Shown: positions 1 to 8,927, numbered from the stretch's first letter. The stretch: 64,000 nt of DNA from Mucilaginibacter inviolabilis (GCF_011089895.1 NZ_JAANAT010000003.1:248001-312000); one strand, 5' to 3'. Notes: a model not told the origin generated them from the sequence alone. A program made the numbers and translations.

Positions 1-1
1 G

Positions 2-2602
2 CCCAAGTTCTCCAAGTTGATCCTGGCCGAAGATTATGAAGCTGCTCTGGCCGTGGCCTTGCAGCAGGTAGAAGGGGGTGCCCAGGTGATCGACATTAAC
101 ATGGATGAGGGCATGATCGATTCGGAAGCAGTGATGGTGAAATTCCTGAACCTGGTAGCTTCCGAACCCGATATTGCCAAGCTGCCCATCATGATCGATT
201 CCTCAAAATGGACGGTTATCGAAGCCGGATTAAAATGTATCCAGGGCAAGGGCATCGTGAATTCTATCTCCCTGAAAGAAGGCGAGGATAAGTTTAAAGA
301 GCACGCCCGCAAAATATTAAGCTATGGCGCGGCCACAGTAGTAATGGCCTTTGACGAAACCGGTCAGGCCGACTCGCTGCAGCGCCGCATCGAGATCTGT
401 AAACGCTCCTATGATATCCTGGTTAATGAAGTGGGTTTCCCGCCTCAGGACATCATATTCGATCCCAATATATTAACCGTAGCCACCGGCCTCGAAGAAC
501 ATAATAATTACGCGGTGGATTTTATTGAAGCTACCCGCTGGATAAAACAAAACCTGCCGCATGCCAAAGTAAGCGGCGGGGTAAGTAATATCTCCTTCTC
601 CTTCAGGGGCAACAATGTGGTGCGCGAGGCTATGCACTCCGCATTTTTATACCACGCCATCAGGGCGGGTATGGACATGGGCATTGTGAATGCCGGTATG
701 CTGGAGGTTTATCAGGAAATTGATAAAACCCTGTTGGAACTGGTTGAGGATGTGCTGCTGAATCGTCGCGATGATGCTACCGAACGCCTGGTAGAATATG
801 CCGATACCATCAAAAGTAAAGGAAAAGAGGTGGTGCGCGACGAAGAGTGGCGCAAAGGTACCGTTCAGGAACGACTTTCACACGCATTAGTAAAGGGCAT
901 CATTGAATATCTGGACGCTGATGTGGAAGAGGCCAGGCAAACTTACAGCAAGCCGCTGGAGGTGATAGAAGGCCCGTTGATGGATGGCATGAACATCGTA
1001 GGCGACTTGTTTGGGGCCGGTAAAATGTTTTTACCCCAGGTAGTAAAATCGGCCCGTGTAATGAAAAAAGCGGTGGCCTATCTGCTGCCATTTATCGAGC
1101 TCGAAAAACAAAGGGTTATTGATGCCGGTGAAGATTCCAGCGGAAACCGGGCCAATGCCGGTAAAATATTAATGGCCACCGTTAAAGGCGATGTGCATGA
1201 TATCGGCAAAAATATTGTAGGTGTAGTTTTGGCCTGTAATAACTTCGAGATCATTGACCTGGGCGTAATGGTGCCAGCGCAAAAGATCATTGAAGAAGCC
1301 AAAGCGCAGAATGTAGATATTATAGGGCTAAGCGGACTGATCACTCCTTCGCTCGACGAAATGGTGCACTTTGCCAAGGAAATGGAGCGTAACGGTTTTA
1401 CTATTCCGTTAATTGTGGGTGGTGCCACCACATCGCGTATCCATGCCGCTGTGAAAATCGACCCGAATTATTCAGGCCCGGTAATCCATGGTATAGATGC
1501 TTCACGAAGTGTGACGATGTGCAGTAACTTAATGAGTAAGGATAACCGCGATGCCTACATCCAAAGTATAAAAGACGAGTATGCCAAAGCCCGCGAAGCA
1601 CATCTGAACAAAAAATCAGATAAGCGGTTTGTGACTATTGATGATGCCCGCAAATCAAAATTCCAGATCAGTCTGGATGGTGACGTAGCTATAAAACCAA
1701 CGTTTACCGGCACCAAAGTATTTGAATCGTACCCGCTGGAAGAGTTGGTGCCCTATATCGACTGGACACCGTTTTTCCATACCTGGGAGTTGCGCGGCAG
1801 CTACCCTAAAATATTTACCGATAAGTTTATAGGCGATGAAGCTAAAAAACTGTATGATGATGCACAGGAATTGCTGAAAAGAATTGTAGATCAGAAACTG
1901 CTGAGAGCCTGTGGAGTGATTGGTTTTTGGCCAGCTAACAGTGTGGGCGACGATATTGAGTTGTACACCGACGAAAGCCGTACACAATTGTTAACCCGCA
2001 TACATACCCTGCGCCAGCAAACCGAAAAAATGAAAGGCGATCCTTACTATGCCCTGTCAGATTTTATCGCCCCAAAAGAAAGCGGAGTGCCCGATTATAT
2101 GGGCGGTTTTGCCGTAACAACAGGTTTGGGTTGTGATGAACTGGTAGCCGAGTTTGAGCGCGACCATGACGATTATAACAGCATTATGGCCAAAGCCCTG
2201 GCCGATCGCCTGGCTGAAGCCTTTGCCGAAAAAATGCACGAATTGGTACGTAAGGAACATTGGGGCTACTCAAAAGGCGAACAGTTAAGCAACGAAGACC
2301 TGATCAAAGAAGAATACCAGGGTATTCGTCCGGCACCAGGCTATCCTGCCTGCCCGGATCATACCGAGAAAACCACCTTGTTTGATCTGCTCAAGGCCGA
2401 AGATAATGCTCACATGCACCTCACCGAAAGCCTGGCTATGATGCCGGCAGCCTCGGTAAGCGGCTTCTATTTTGCACATCCACAAGCCCGATATTTTGGC
2501 CTGGGCAAGATTAGTAAGGATCAGGTAGAAGATTACGCTACCCGTAAGAAAATGGATCTTGAAACGATTGAACGCTGGCTTAGTCCGAATATAAATTATT
2601 GA
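2..2602 (+). CDS. metH: Methionine synthase, cobalamin-dependent (MetH), 5'-truncated by window edge
   Basis: Transfers a methyl group from 5-methyltetrahydrofolate via cobalamin to homocysteine in the cytoplasm. The frame is open to the first base of the window, so the true start lies upstream; the TTG at 17 is not a likely start. Counting residues from 17, a pterin-binding domain fills about 1-250 and the cobalamin-binding cap and Rossmann domain about 270-510. The B12 motif DVHDIG has its His lower ligand at about 394. The AdoMet reactivation domain follows, with a RPAPGYPACPDH motif near 771. No homocysteine-binding domain is visible; in Bacteroidota it is often a separate upstream gene, which cannot be checked here. 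metF follows, giving a one-carbon pair. Confidence 0.96.
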   Translation, partial: PKFSKLILAEDYEAALAVALQQVEGGAQVIDINMDEGMIDSEAVMVKFLNLVASEPDIAKLPIMIDSSKWTVIEAGLKCIQGKGIVNSISLKEGEDKFKEHARKILSYGAATVVMAFDETGQADSLQRRIEICKRSYDILVNEVGFPPQDIIFDPNILTVATGLEEHNNYAVDFIEATRWIKQNLPHAKVSGGVSNISFSFRGNNVVREAMHSAFLYHAIRAGMDMGIVNAGMLEVYQEIDKTLLELVEDVLLNRRDDATERLVEYADTIKSKGKEVVRDEEWRKGTVQERLSHALVKGIIEYLDADVEEARQTYSKPLEVIEGPLMDGMNIVGDLFGAGKMFLPQVVKSARVMKKAVAYLLPFIELEKQRVIDAGEDSSGNRANAGKILMATVKGDVHDIGKNIVGVVLACNNFEIIDLGVMVPAQKIIEEAKAQNVDIIGLSGLITPSLDEMVHFAKEMERNGFTIPLIVGGATTSRIHAAVKIDPNYSGPVIHGIDASRSVTMCSNLMSKDNRDAYIQSIKDEYAKAREAHLNKKSDKRFVTIDDARKSKFQISLDGDVAIKPTFTGTKVFESYPLEELVPYIDWTPFFHTWELRGSYPKIFTDKFIGDEAKKLYDDAQELLKRIVDQKLLRACGVIGFWPANSVGDDIELYTDESRTQLLTRIHTLRQQTEKMKGDPYYALSDFIAPKESGVPDYMGGFAVTTGLGCDELVAEFERDHDDYNSIMAKALADRLAEAFAEKMHELVRKEHWGYSKGEQLSNEDLIKEEYQGIRPAPGYPACPDHTEKTTLFDLLKAEDNAHMHLTESLAMMPAASVSGFYFAHPQARYFGLGKISKDQVEDYATRKKMDLETIERWLSPNINY

Positions 2603-2619
2603 ATTAAATAAAAAACACA

Positions 2620-2702
2620 CGTCATTGCGAGGTACGAAGCAATCCCCAATTAACAGAGCCACTCTGTATAGCATAGAGATTGCTTCGTGCCTCGCAATGA
2701 CG
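2620..2702. repeat. REP-like imperfect palindrome between metH and metF
   Basis: Arms 2620-2644 and 2678-2702 are inverted copies, 25 bases each with one mismatch, around a 33-base loop. The arms carry the CGTCATTGCGAGG / GAAGCAATC motif that is dispersed in many bacterial genomes and yields spurious peptides such as SLRGTKQS. It could form a long hairpin in the metH-metF transcript. The in-frame ATG at 2687 lies in the right arm, which argues against it as the metF start. Confidence 0.85.
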
Positions 2703-2740
2703 GAAATATAAAACGCAACCCGAGCTCCGCAACCCGAACC

Positions 2741-3697
2741 ATGAAAATAACCGAACATATTGCTAACGCTGCAGGCAAAACACTTTTTTCTTTTGAATTG
2801 ATACCTCCTTTAAAAGGGCAAAGCATACAAGGCATTTACAATGCTATCGATCCGCTAATGGAGTTTAAGCCGCCTTTTATTGATGTAACCTCGCTGCGCG
2901 AGGATTATATTTATAAGCAGCACTCCAATGGTTTGCTGGAAAAACTGAGTTATCGAAAACGCCCGGGTACCATCGCTATTTGTGCGGCTATCATGAACCG
3001 GTATAAGGTAGATACCGTTCCGCATTTACTGTGTGGCGGTTTTACCCGTGATGAAACGGAGAATGCATTGATTGAACTGGAGTTTTTGGGTATCGAAAAT
3101 GTGCTGGTATTACGTGGCGATGCCCGTAGCAGCGATTCGTCGTTTGTGCCAACCCCTAACGGACATGCTTATGCTACCGATCTGTTGCAGCAGGTAGTGA
3201 ACATGAACAACGGCGTTTATTTGCATGAGGATTATGATAACATCGCCAAAACCAATTTCTGTATTGGTGTGGCAGGCTATCCCGAAAAGCATTTTGAGGC
3301 CCCAAATCTTAAAACCGACTTTAAATACCTCAAACAAAAGGTAGATATGGGTGCCAGCTTTATTGTTACCCAGATGTTTTTTGATAATCAGAAATATTTT
3401 GATTTTGTGAATAACTGCCGGGCCAATGGCATCACGGTGCCTATTATACCTGGGTTGAAACCTATTACCACCTCAAAACAATTAACAGGTTTGGCCAAAA
3501 CTTTCCATATTGATATGCCCGAAGATTTGTGCGATGCCATTCATGCTTGTAAATCAGAAAAAGATGTAAAAGATATGGGGATTGAATGGATGATTAACCA
3601 ATGTAAAGAACTGGTAAAATTTGGCGTACCTGTGTTACATTTTTATACCATGAGCAACGCCGGGCCAACTAAACGCATAGCCGAGGCGATATTTTAA
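2741..3697 (+). CDS. metF: Methylenetetrahydrofolate reductase (MetF)
   Basis: Reduces 5,10-methylenetetrahydrofolate to 5-methyltetrahydrofolate with FAD, supplying the methyl donor for the MetH encoded just upstream. The 318-residue product is a single TIM-barrel domain of normal bacterial length. FSFELIPP carries the conserved active-site Glu (E19), VLVLRGD lies around 121-127, and the C-terminal half has the family motif IPGLKPI. The ATG at 2741 was preferred over the in-frame ATG at 2687, because the latter sits inside the palindromic repeat and would add 18 non-homologous residues. Probably co-transcribed with metH, with the palindrome between them. A hairpin with a T-rich tail follows the stop. 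Confidence 0.95.
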   Translation: MKITEHIANAAGKTLFSFELIPPLKGQSIQGIYNAIDPLMEFKPPFIDVTSLREDYIYKQHSNGLLEKLSYRKRPGTIAICAAIMNRYKVDTVPHLLCGGFTRDETENALIELEFLGIENVLVLRGDARSSDSSFVPTPNGHAYATDLLQQVVNMNNGVYLHEDYDNIAKTNFCIGVAGYPEKHFEAPNLKTDFKYLKQKVDMGASFIVTQMFFDNQKYFDFVNNCRANGITVPIIPGLKPITTSKQLTGLAKTFHIDMPEDLCDAIHACKSEKDVKDMGIEWMINQCKELVKFGVPVLHFYTMSNAGPTKRIAEAIF

Positions 3698-3720
3698 ATA
3701 TTAGGAATATAAAACGTAAA

Positions 3721-3752
3721 AGGGGGCCATAGCAATATGGCACCCTTATTTT
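3721..3752 (+). terminator. Likely intrinsic terminator after metF
   Basis: Arms 3721-3731 and 3736-3746 pair over 11 bases with one mismatch around a GCAA loop. A T-rich tail follows, 24 bases after the metF stop. Confidence 0.65.
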
Positions 3753-4112
3753 ATAGGATCAGTTAATAGTTGTCATAAACCTAAATAATAAATTTAATAC
3801 TGGCAATATTTGCTTGCTAAATATTGTTAATAATTATTTACAACGGCTGCACAGACTTTTAGAGTTATTGCTTTATATCTGATGATAAGTGCCTATAATA
3901 CACCCGCGTAATATTACAGTTTTTGATGCGTAAAACTACGTGATGTTATAATGCCTTATGTTTGGTTTGTGTTTATTATATGCTGTTTATGAGTCTGTTA
4001 TGTGGTTGTTAATAGTGGAATAAGTTTTATCCCCCGGCTGTGGTTTGTTGAAATAATTACTAATTAATGTTAGTTTTATCGACTAAAACTCAATCCTATA
4101 ATTAGTTTAATC
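3753..4112. other. AT-rich intergenic region
   Basis: About 360 bases with no credible ORF, RNA gene or clear repeat. It presumably holds the promoter of the gene at 4113. A TTTG at 4044-4047 and TAGTTTTA at 4071-4078 are the nearest match to a Bacteroidota promoter, but the 23-base spacing is too long to be convincing. Confidence 0.4.
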
Positions 4113-4631
4113 ATGGAAACAACAACTACAGCAACAGAAACACAACAAGCAAGAGGCGTTATCACCGGCAACGAGGGCGCCGTTATAAGTCTTGATGAGG
4201 CTGCACTATATACAGCCAACCATAGGCATCGTAGCCCTAAAGGCTCTGCCATTTCTCAACTTTTTGGGCAGGTTATTGTCAATAAGATTCTTGCTCAGCC
4301 TGGCTGCCTGGCTATCCGTATTTATTATGCCAACAGACAACAGCTAACTGGTTTTCAGCGGTTTTTTGTAGCCATAGGTAATTTTTTTATTAAGACCATA
4401 GCCCATGCCGATGGCGATATGCGCTTTGTAATATCGGGCGTTACCGAAGACGGTGAAGATATGCTGCCAGGTGATATGAAAGGCGAAACATTTATGTCTA
4501 CAACTTATTCCACAAATGTAAAAACGTATAAATTGATGGCAGCCCAGAGCGATGACAATAGTTTAGGTGATCAATCTTATCCATGTCCCGGCTCATCCGG
4601 ATGTCCTAAAAATATGTTAACAGGAAATTAA
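4113..4631 (+). CDS. Conserved hypothetical protein with C-terminal PCPxxxxCP motif
   Basis: A 172-residue protein with no signal peptide or membrane segment and no assigned function. An N-terminal Thr/Gln/Ala-rich stretch is followed by an ISLDEAALYT segment, a KILAQPGCLAIRIYYA segment and, near the C-terminus, YPCPGSSGCPKN. I recall small Bacteroidota proteins with the same order (ISLxEA, a cysteine plus xGIRIYY, then PCPxxC), often encoded near secretion or signalling genes, but their role is unknown to me. The central 85-115 stretch looks like an insertion relative to that pattern. It lies 35 bases upstream of the membrane protein and kinase genes and may share their transcript. Confidence 0.7.
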   Translation: METTTTATETQQARGVITGNEGAVISLDEAALYTANHRHRSPKGSAISQLFGQVIVNKILAQPGCLAIRIYYANRQQLTGFQRFFVAIGNFFIKTIAHADGDMRFVISGVTEDGEDMLPGDMKGETFMSTTYSTNVKTYKLMAAQSDDNSLGDQSYPCPGSSGCPKNMLTGN

Positions 4632-4666
4632 TTAATTTCCTTTAGAGGCTGTTATTATATTAATAT

Positions 4667-5299
4667 ATGAATTTAGATATGTCATTGGCCTTGGCTTCTA
4701 CAATATCGGGCTTTTTTCCGGTTGTCGTTGCATTATTTAACTATAGGCATCTTGATAAAGTTTTACGAATAGCGGCTCTCTTTTTTCTTATTGCATCTGT
4801 TTTTGATCCTGCTATGTGGTTGTTAGCAAATTCAGGATCAAAGAATACCATGTGGTTGCTCCATCTTAATGTATTGGTATCGCTGTTTTTTTATACGGTT
4901 ATATACCATAAATTATTTGCTAAGGCTATTTATAAAAAAATAACAATTGTCCTGGCCGTAATAACGTTATTTATAATGATGTTGTTCAACAGAAGCTTAG
5001 ATGAATATCCATCGGTATCGAATACAGCATTAAGTGTGCAAATGATCATGTTGTCCCTGCTTTATTTTTCTCAGTTATTAAACCCTCTTAAGTATGTTGA
5101 TATCGAGAAACAGGGCCTCTTTTGGATAAATGCCGGTGTACTTTTTTATTCTTCGGTAAATATATTTTTATTTATGATCTTTACGCAGATACCTGTAGAA
5201 GATCAGCATAATTACTATATTATTAACAGCATAACTAACATCATTGCTAACATATTATTTTCAGTAGGATTATTTTGCAAGCCACAGAAAACAACCTGA
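4667..5299 (+). CDS. Polytopic membrane protein upstream of sensor kinase
   Basis: A 210-residue, very hydrophobic protein with about six or seven membrane-spanning segments (roughly residues 8-24, 34-54, 62-80, 92-107, 118-136, 150-172 and 184-204) and short loops. No enzymatic motif is visible. Its 3' end overlaps the 5' end of the histidine kinase gene by 25 bases, implying translational coupling. By inference it may be the sensory membrane module for the kinase, which itself has only one membrane helix and no periplasmic domain. Function not recognised beyond that. Confidence 0.75.
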   Translation: MNLDMSLALASTISGFFPVVVALFNYRHLDKVLRIAALFFLIASVFDPAMWLLANSGSKNTMWLLHLNVLVSLFFYTVIYHKLFAKAIYKKITIVLAVITLFIMMLFNRSLDEYPSVSNTALSVQMIMLSLLYFSQLLNPLKYVDIEKQGLFWINAGVLFYSSVNIFLFMIFTQIPVEDQHNYYIINSITNIIANILFSVGLFCKPQKTT

Positions 5300-6057
5300 T
5301 CCCGGTATTAATTATCGGGACTTTAGTGGTTGTTATATTAATTACTTGTCTGTTTTTCTTCGTGATCATTTATCAACGTAAAATGATAAGGAATCAGGTA
5401 GAACTACGTACGCTGCATGATCAGCGGCAAGGCGATTTGATGAACGCTGTTTTTGAAACACAGGAAAGCGAACGCAAGCGCCTTGCCGAAGATCTGCATG
5501 ATAGTGTGGGCCAGGTATTATCGGCCATCAAGCTTAATATGCACAGGTTGGATAAAAATTGCATCAACGAAAGTTCCCAGCCCCTGCTGGCCGATACCCG
5601 GAGACTTATTGACGAAAGTATCCAGGAAATACGCAATATTATCCACAATGTTTTGCCCCCGGTACTCACCGATTATGGTTTTCTGATAGCTTTGGAAGCC
5701 CTGGGCAATAAAGTAGAACAAGCCACACGTATTAAAGTACGGTTTGAAAAAAAAATAAGCGATCAGCGCTTCCCCCATGAAATTGAACTGGCATTATACC
5801 GTATAGCCCAGGAACTTTTTGGCAACGCCATTAAGCACGCCGATGCTACCATTATTCATTTATCGGTAAAGCAGGATGGTGATTTTATGGTGATGGAATT
5901 TAAAGATAATGGTGTTGGTTTTAAGTTAAATGAAGTAAAACAAGGTTTTGGTATCAAAAACCTGGAAAGCCGTGTTCAACTCATCAACGGCGAAATTGAT
6001 ATTATAAGCAAGCCGTCGGCAGGTACATTTACTACTATAAAACTAAAAATAGCATAA
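5275..6057 (+). CDS. Sensor histidine kinase, NarL-partner type (HisKA_3/HATPase_c)
   Basis: A 260-residue membrane-anchored kinase. One membrane helix (about residues 8-33) is followed by a short linker and a HisKA_3 dimerisation domain with AEDLHDSVGQ, placing the phospho-acceptor at H75. The HATPase_c domain shows the N-box QELFGNAIKH, the G1 box DNGVGF and the G2 box GFGIKNLESR. There is no periplasmic or PAS sensor, so input probably comes from a partner such as the overlapping membrane protein. The start is TTG at 5275; the next ATG (5383) would remove the membrane helix. The cognate regulator is the LuxR-type gene 181 bases downstream, across a repeat. Confidence 0.9.
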   Translation: MQATENNLIPVLIIGTLVVVILITCLFFFVIIYQRKMIRNQVELRTLHDQRQGDLMNAVFETQESERKRLAEDLHDSVGQVLSAIKLNMHRLDKNCINESSQPLLADTRRLIDESIQEIRNIIHNVLPPVLTDYGFLIALEALGNKVEQATRIKVRFEKKISDQRFPHEIELALYRIAQELFGNAIKHADATIIHLSVKQDGDFMVMEFKDNGVGFKLNEVKQGFGIKNLESRVQLINGEIDIISKPSAGTFTTIKLKIA

Positions 6058-6080
6058 TTGGGTATCAAGTTTTAGAGTTG

Positions 6081-6212
6081 GTATCAGGTAGCTAGTATCA
6101 AGTATAAAGATATTATTGTATGATACTGTAAATGAGGTTGCTGGCAATCATGATACTTGATACTAGCTACTTGATACTAATTATTTGATGTTGGCTACTT
6201 GATACTAATTAC
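6081..6212. repeat. TATCAAGTA-type inverted and direct repeats
   Basis: Arms 6081-6105 and 6153-6177 are inverted copies (25 bases, one mismatch) around a 47-base loop. The unit ACTTGATACTA then recurs as direct copies at about 6155-6165, 6169-6179 and 6197-6207. The array fills the gap between the kinase and its response regulator and would form a stable RNA hairpin if co-transcribed. Confidence 0.8.
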
Positions 6213-6238
6213 TATATTAGCCAACTATTTGTTATACA

Positions 6239-6892
6239 ATGAGTACGATAAAATTAGGCATTATTGATGATCATAAAATTTTCAGGAACGGATTAAAAGC
6301 AACGCTAGAAGATTGTGAGGATTTTGACCTGATATTAGAAGCATCAAATGGTAAAGAACTGGTGGGATTACTGACAGATAGATCTCCCGATGTGTTATTA
6401 ATGGATATCAAAATGCCCGAAATGGATGGCATTCAGACGGCCGATTATGTGCATCAACACTATAAGCATATCAAAATTCTGGCGTTATCCATGTTTAATG
6501 AAGATAAATATATTGTGGATATGATGAAGGCCGGGGCATCAGGCTATCTCCTCAAAAATGCTGAACCGGAAGAGATCATTGAAGCAATATCTACTGTATA
6601 TCATAAGGGGTTTTATTTTAATGAACACCTGTCTATAACGCTGATTAAGCAACTGGTTACCAATGAACACAGCGATAGTATTCCCAACAATAAAGCCGAT
6701 CTTAACGAGCGTGAAATTGAGGTGCTGAAGCTGGTTTGCCAGGAATACTCCAACCAGGAAATAGCCGACAAAATATTTCTGAGTGTGCGAACTGTGGAGG
6801 GTTACCGGGCACGGCTGTTTGAAAAAACATGCTCAAAAAACCTGGTTGGCCTGGTTATATACGCCATTAAACGTGGTATAATCAGCGTATAG
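6239..6892 (+). CDS. Response regulator, NarL/LuxR family
   Basis: A 217-residue DNA-binding response regulator. The receiver domain (about 1-125) has the acidic pocket IIDDH at 8-12, the phospho-acceptor D56 in LLMDIKMPEMDG and the conserved K in SGYLLKNAEP. A LuxR-type helix-turn-helix follows at about 152-212 (LNEREIEVLKLV, NQEIADKIFLS, VRTVEGYRARLF). It is the evident partner of the HisKA_3 kinase upstream. It ends 12 bases before the convergent AraC gene, so the two transcripts run into each other. Target genes cannot be read from the sequence. Confidence 0.95.
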   Translation: MSTIKLGIIDDHKIFRNGLKATLEDCEDFDLILEASNGKELVGLLTDRSPDVLLMDIKMPEMDGIQTADYVHQHYKHIKILALSMFNEDKYIVDMMKAGASGYLLKNAEPEEIIEAISTVYHKGFYFNEHLSITLIKQLVTNEHSDSIPNNKADLNEREIEVLKLVCQEYSNQEIADKIFLSVRTVEGYRARLFEKTCSKNLVGLVIYAIKRGIISV

Positions 6893-6904
6893 TATCCTTA
6901 GCTG

Positions 6905-7801
6905 TTAAGCAGATCGCTTTTTACCGTCGTTGAGCAGGTTGCGCATAAATCTTTTGCGGTAATTAAGCGGACTCAGGTTCATTTTAGCCTTAAACATTTT
7001 GTAAAAGTGCGATACATCGCCAAAACCGCTTTCAAACGATATTTCTGATATAGGCTTGTCTGTTTGTACCAGCTGTTGTATAGCATAGTTTAGCCTGTAC
7101 TCAATAATGGTTTCCATAAATGTTTTACGGGTTACCTTTTTAAAGTACTTGCAAAACGCGTTGGTGGTCATGTTGGCAATACTCGCCGCGGCATCCAATG
7201 AAACCTGTTTTCTGAAATTTTCAACCAGGTAAGCTAATACCGGATTTATCCTTTCACGTTCGGCCAGGGAACGCTCTGCTATTACCCGGTGCTGATCAAG
7301 CAGGATATACTCGTCAGATGATGCCATACGCTGTAATATTTCCAGCAGGGATATCAATATTCTGAAATTGCTCTTCTCGTCGGCCAGTTTCAGTAAAAGC
7401 TCTTTTACTTCTTTCTGGGTATCGGAGTGGAATAAAATGCCGCAGCCGCTTTTTTGAAAAAGTTGCTTGATGTGCTGTAATTCAAATTTATTAAAAAACT
7501 CATCGCCCAAAAAAGCATCGTTAAACTGTATCACTATGGCACTGGCATCTTCAATAGGTATTTCACCCGATTCCAGTTTCCAGCAATGCGGAAGATTAGG
7601 GCCAAGCAATACCAGATCGCCAGAAACAAAATCTTCCATGTGGCTGCCCACATAGCGCTTGCCTGTGCCTCTTATAACACACGTCAATTCGTATTCTTCA
7701 TGAAAATGGTAAGGGGCGTCAAATGCCAGTTTATCAAACTTCCTGACAAGGAACGATTGACTGTTTGCGGGCTGAAGGACTTCGTAAGAGGCTTTGATCA
7801 T
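6905..7801 (-). CDS. AraC family transcriptional regulator with N-terminal cupin
   Basis: A 298-residue regulator. The N-terminal half has a cupin-like ligand-binding fold (HFHEEYELTCVIRGTG, then FVSGDLVLLGPNLPHCW). The C-terminal ~100 residues carry two helix-turn-helix units typical of AraC/XylS proteins, with ISEISFESGFGDVSHFYKMFK and the closing NYRKRF. It is divergently transcribed from the PhyH-type dioxygenase gene across 126 bases, a usual layout for a local regulator. By inference it controls that oxygenase in response to a small ligand, often a sugar or its derivative in such families. Confidence 0.92.
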   Translation of the reverse strand: MIKASYEVLQPANSQSFLVRKFDKLAFDAPYHFHEEYELTCVIRGTGKRYVGSHMEDFVSGDLVLLGPNLPHCWKLESGEIPIEDASAIVIQFNDAFLGDEFFNKFELQHIKQLFQKSGCGILFHSDTQKEVKELLLKLADEKSNFRILISLLEILQRMASSDEYILLDQHRVIAERSLAERERINPVLAYLVENFRKQVSLDAAASIANMTTNAFCKYFKKVTRKTFMETIIEYRLNYAIQQLVQTDKPISEISFESGFGDVSHFYKMFKAKMNLSPLNYRKRFMRNLLNDGKKRSA

Positions 7802-7927
7802 TGCATATATTAACGTAAAATAATGAACTTTAGTTTGTGAAGGATAATATACCCCACTTTCCTGCCATTCACTTCATTTTTTTTTATATAAAGATAAGCT
7901 TCCTTTGAAAAAAAAGCTAATAAAATT

Positions 7928-8749
7928 ATGATTAGTGCATCTGCCTATCTGCCTGAGCTGGATGATCTTAAGAAATTACCAGCCGAAAATATTCAGGAGT
8001 TTCATGAAAAAGGACATACTTTAATCAAAAACATTCTTTCAGAAGAAGAGATAAATACCTATAGGCCTGTAATTGTGGGTGCTGCAGAAAGATATAATAC
8101 AGAAAAACGCAAGCTGGAAGAGAGAGATACTTACGGAAAGGCATTTTTGCAGATCATGAATTTGTGGCGGGTTGATGTGGATAGTAAAAAGTTTGTTACA
8201 GCCAGACGGATGGCAAAAATAGCCGCTGATTTGATGGGAGTTGACAACGTGAGGCTATACCATGACCAGGCTTTGTTCAAGGAGCCCGGCGGAGGGCCAA
8301 CTCCATGGCACCAGGATCAGTATTACTGGCCTATTGATACCCATAATACCGTAACCATGTGGATGCCGCTGGTTGACATTGATGTGGATATGGGTATGTT
8401 AACTTTTGCTTCGGGATCATATATTAATGGTGCCGTTTTTAACCACGAAATTTCTGATGAGTCAGAAACGCTCTTTGATGATTATGTGAAACAAAAAGGG
8501 TTTGAGATTAGCAGGGCCAAAACCATGAAGGCGGGCGATGCCACCTGGCACCGGGGATTTACCATTCACAACGCGCCGGGTAATAACTCCAATCAGATGC
8601 GCGAGGTAATGACTATTATTTATGTAGCAGACGGTGCCCGGATAACTCCTTACAAAAACGACTGGCAAAAAAACGACCATCAAAAATGGCTCATGGGCAA
8701 ACCTATAGGTGGATTGATCGACTCGGAATTGAATCCGAAGCTATTATAA
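7928..8749 (+). CDS. Phytanoyl-CoA dioxygenase (PhyH) family protein
   Basis: A 273-residue cytoplasmic enzyme of the Fe(II)/2-oxoglutarate oxygenase superfamily. The iron site is visible as the HxD motif in TPWHQDQYYWP with the distal His probably in TWHRGFTIHNAPGNN. A downstream Arg (QMREVMTI) would bind 2-oxoglutarate. Family members hydroxylate varied small molecules, so the substrate is unknown. It sits alone opposite the AraC regulator, which suggests an inducible one-gene catabolic or tailoring step. A palindromic repeat element follows the stop codon. Confidence 0.88.
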   Translation: MISASAYLPELDDLKKLPAENIQEFHEKGHTLIKNILSEEEINTYRPVIVGAAERYNTEKRKLEERDTYGKAFLQIMNLWRVDVDSKKFVTARRMAKIAADLMGVDNVRLYHDQALFKEPGGGPTPWHQDQYYWPIDTHNTVTMWMPLVDIDVDMGMLTFASGSYINGAVFNHEISDESETLFDDYVKQKGFEISRAKTMKAGDATWHRGFTIHNAPGNNSNQMREVMTIIYVADGARITPYKNDWQKNDHQKWLMGKPIGGLIDSELNPKLL

Positions 8750-8773
8750 TGCTTTTGTTTGAATTACGATTTT

Positions 8774-8919
8774 TGGGTTAACATGGGTTTACACTTTTAA
8801 GCCATTATTTGATGAAAAATTCATTTAATTTATTGATTATCAATTATTTGTACTGATGTTAATCCGTAAAAAGTGTAAACCCATGTAAACCCACTTTTGT
8901 AACAAAATGGGCCGCCTGT
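8774..8919. repeat. Dispersed palindromic element, copy A
   Basis: Arms 8774-8798 and 8869-8893 are inverted copies (25 bases, one mismatch) containing ATGGGTTTACAC. The right flank 8873-8919 is nearly identical, in reverse orientation, to 38902-38943. The element lies between the convergent dioxygenase and egtD genes and ends a few bases before the egtD stop codon. No ORF is inside, consistent with a small non-autonomous element or a large bidirectional hairpin. Confidence 0.75.
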
Positions 8920-8927
8920 TCAAAAAG

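Noticed and set aside
2285..2835. Minus-strand frames across the metH end and the palindrome (VIARHEAIS, SLRGTKQS peptides)
   Set aside because: Known type of spurious translation of REP-like palindromes; overlaps metH and metF.
5453..5778. Alternative frames inside the histidine kinase gene
   Set aside because: Shadows of a gene with all kinase motifs in frame; no independent evidence.
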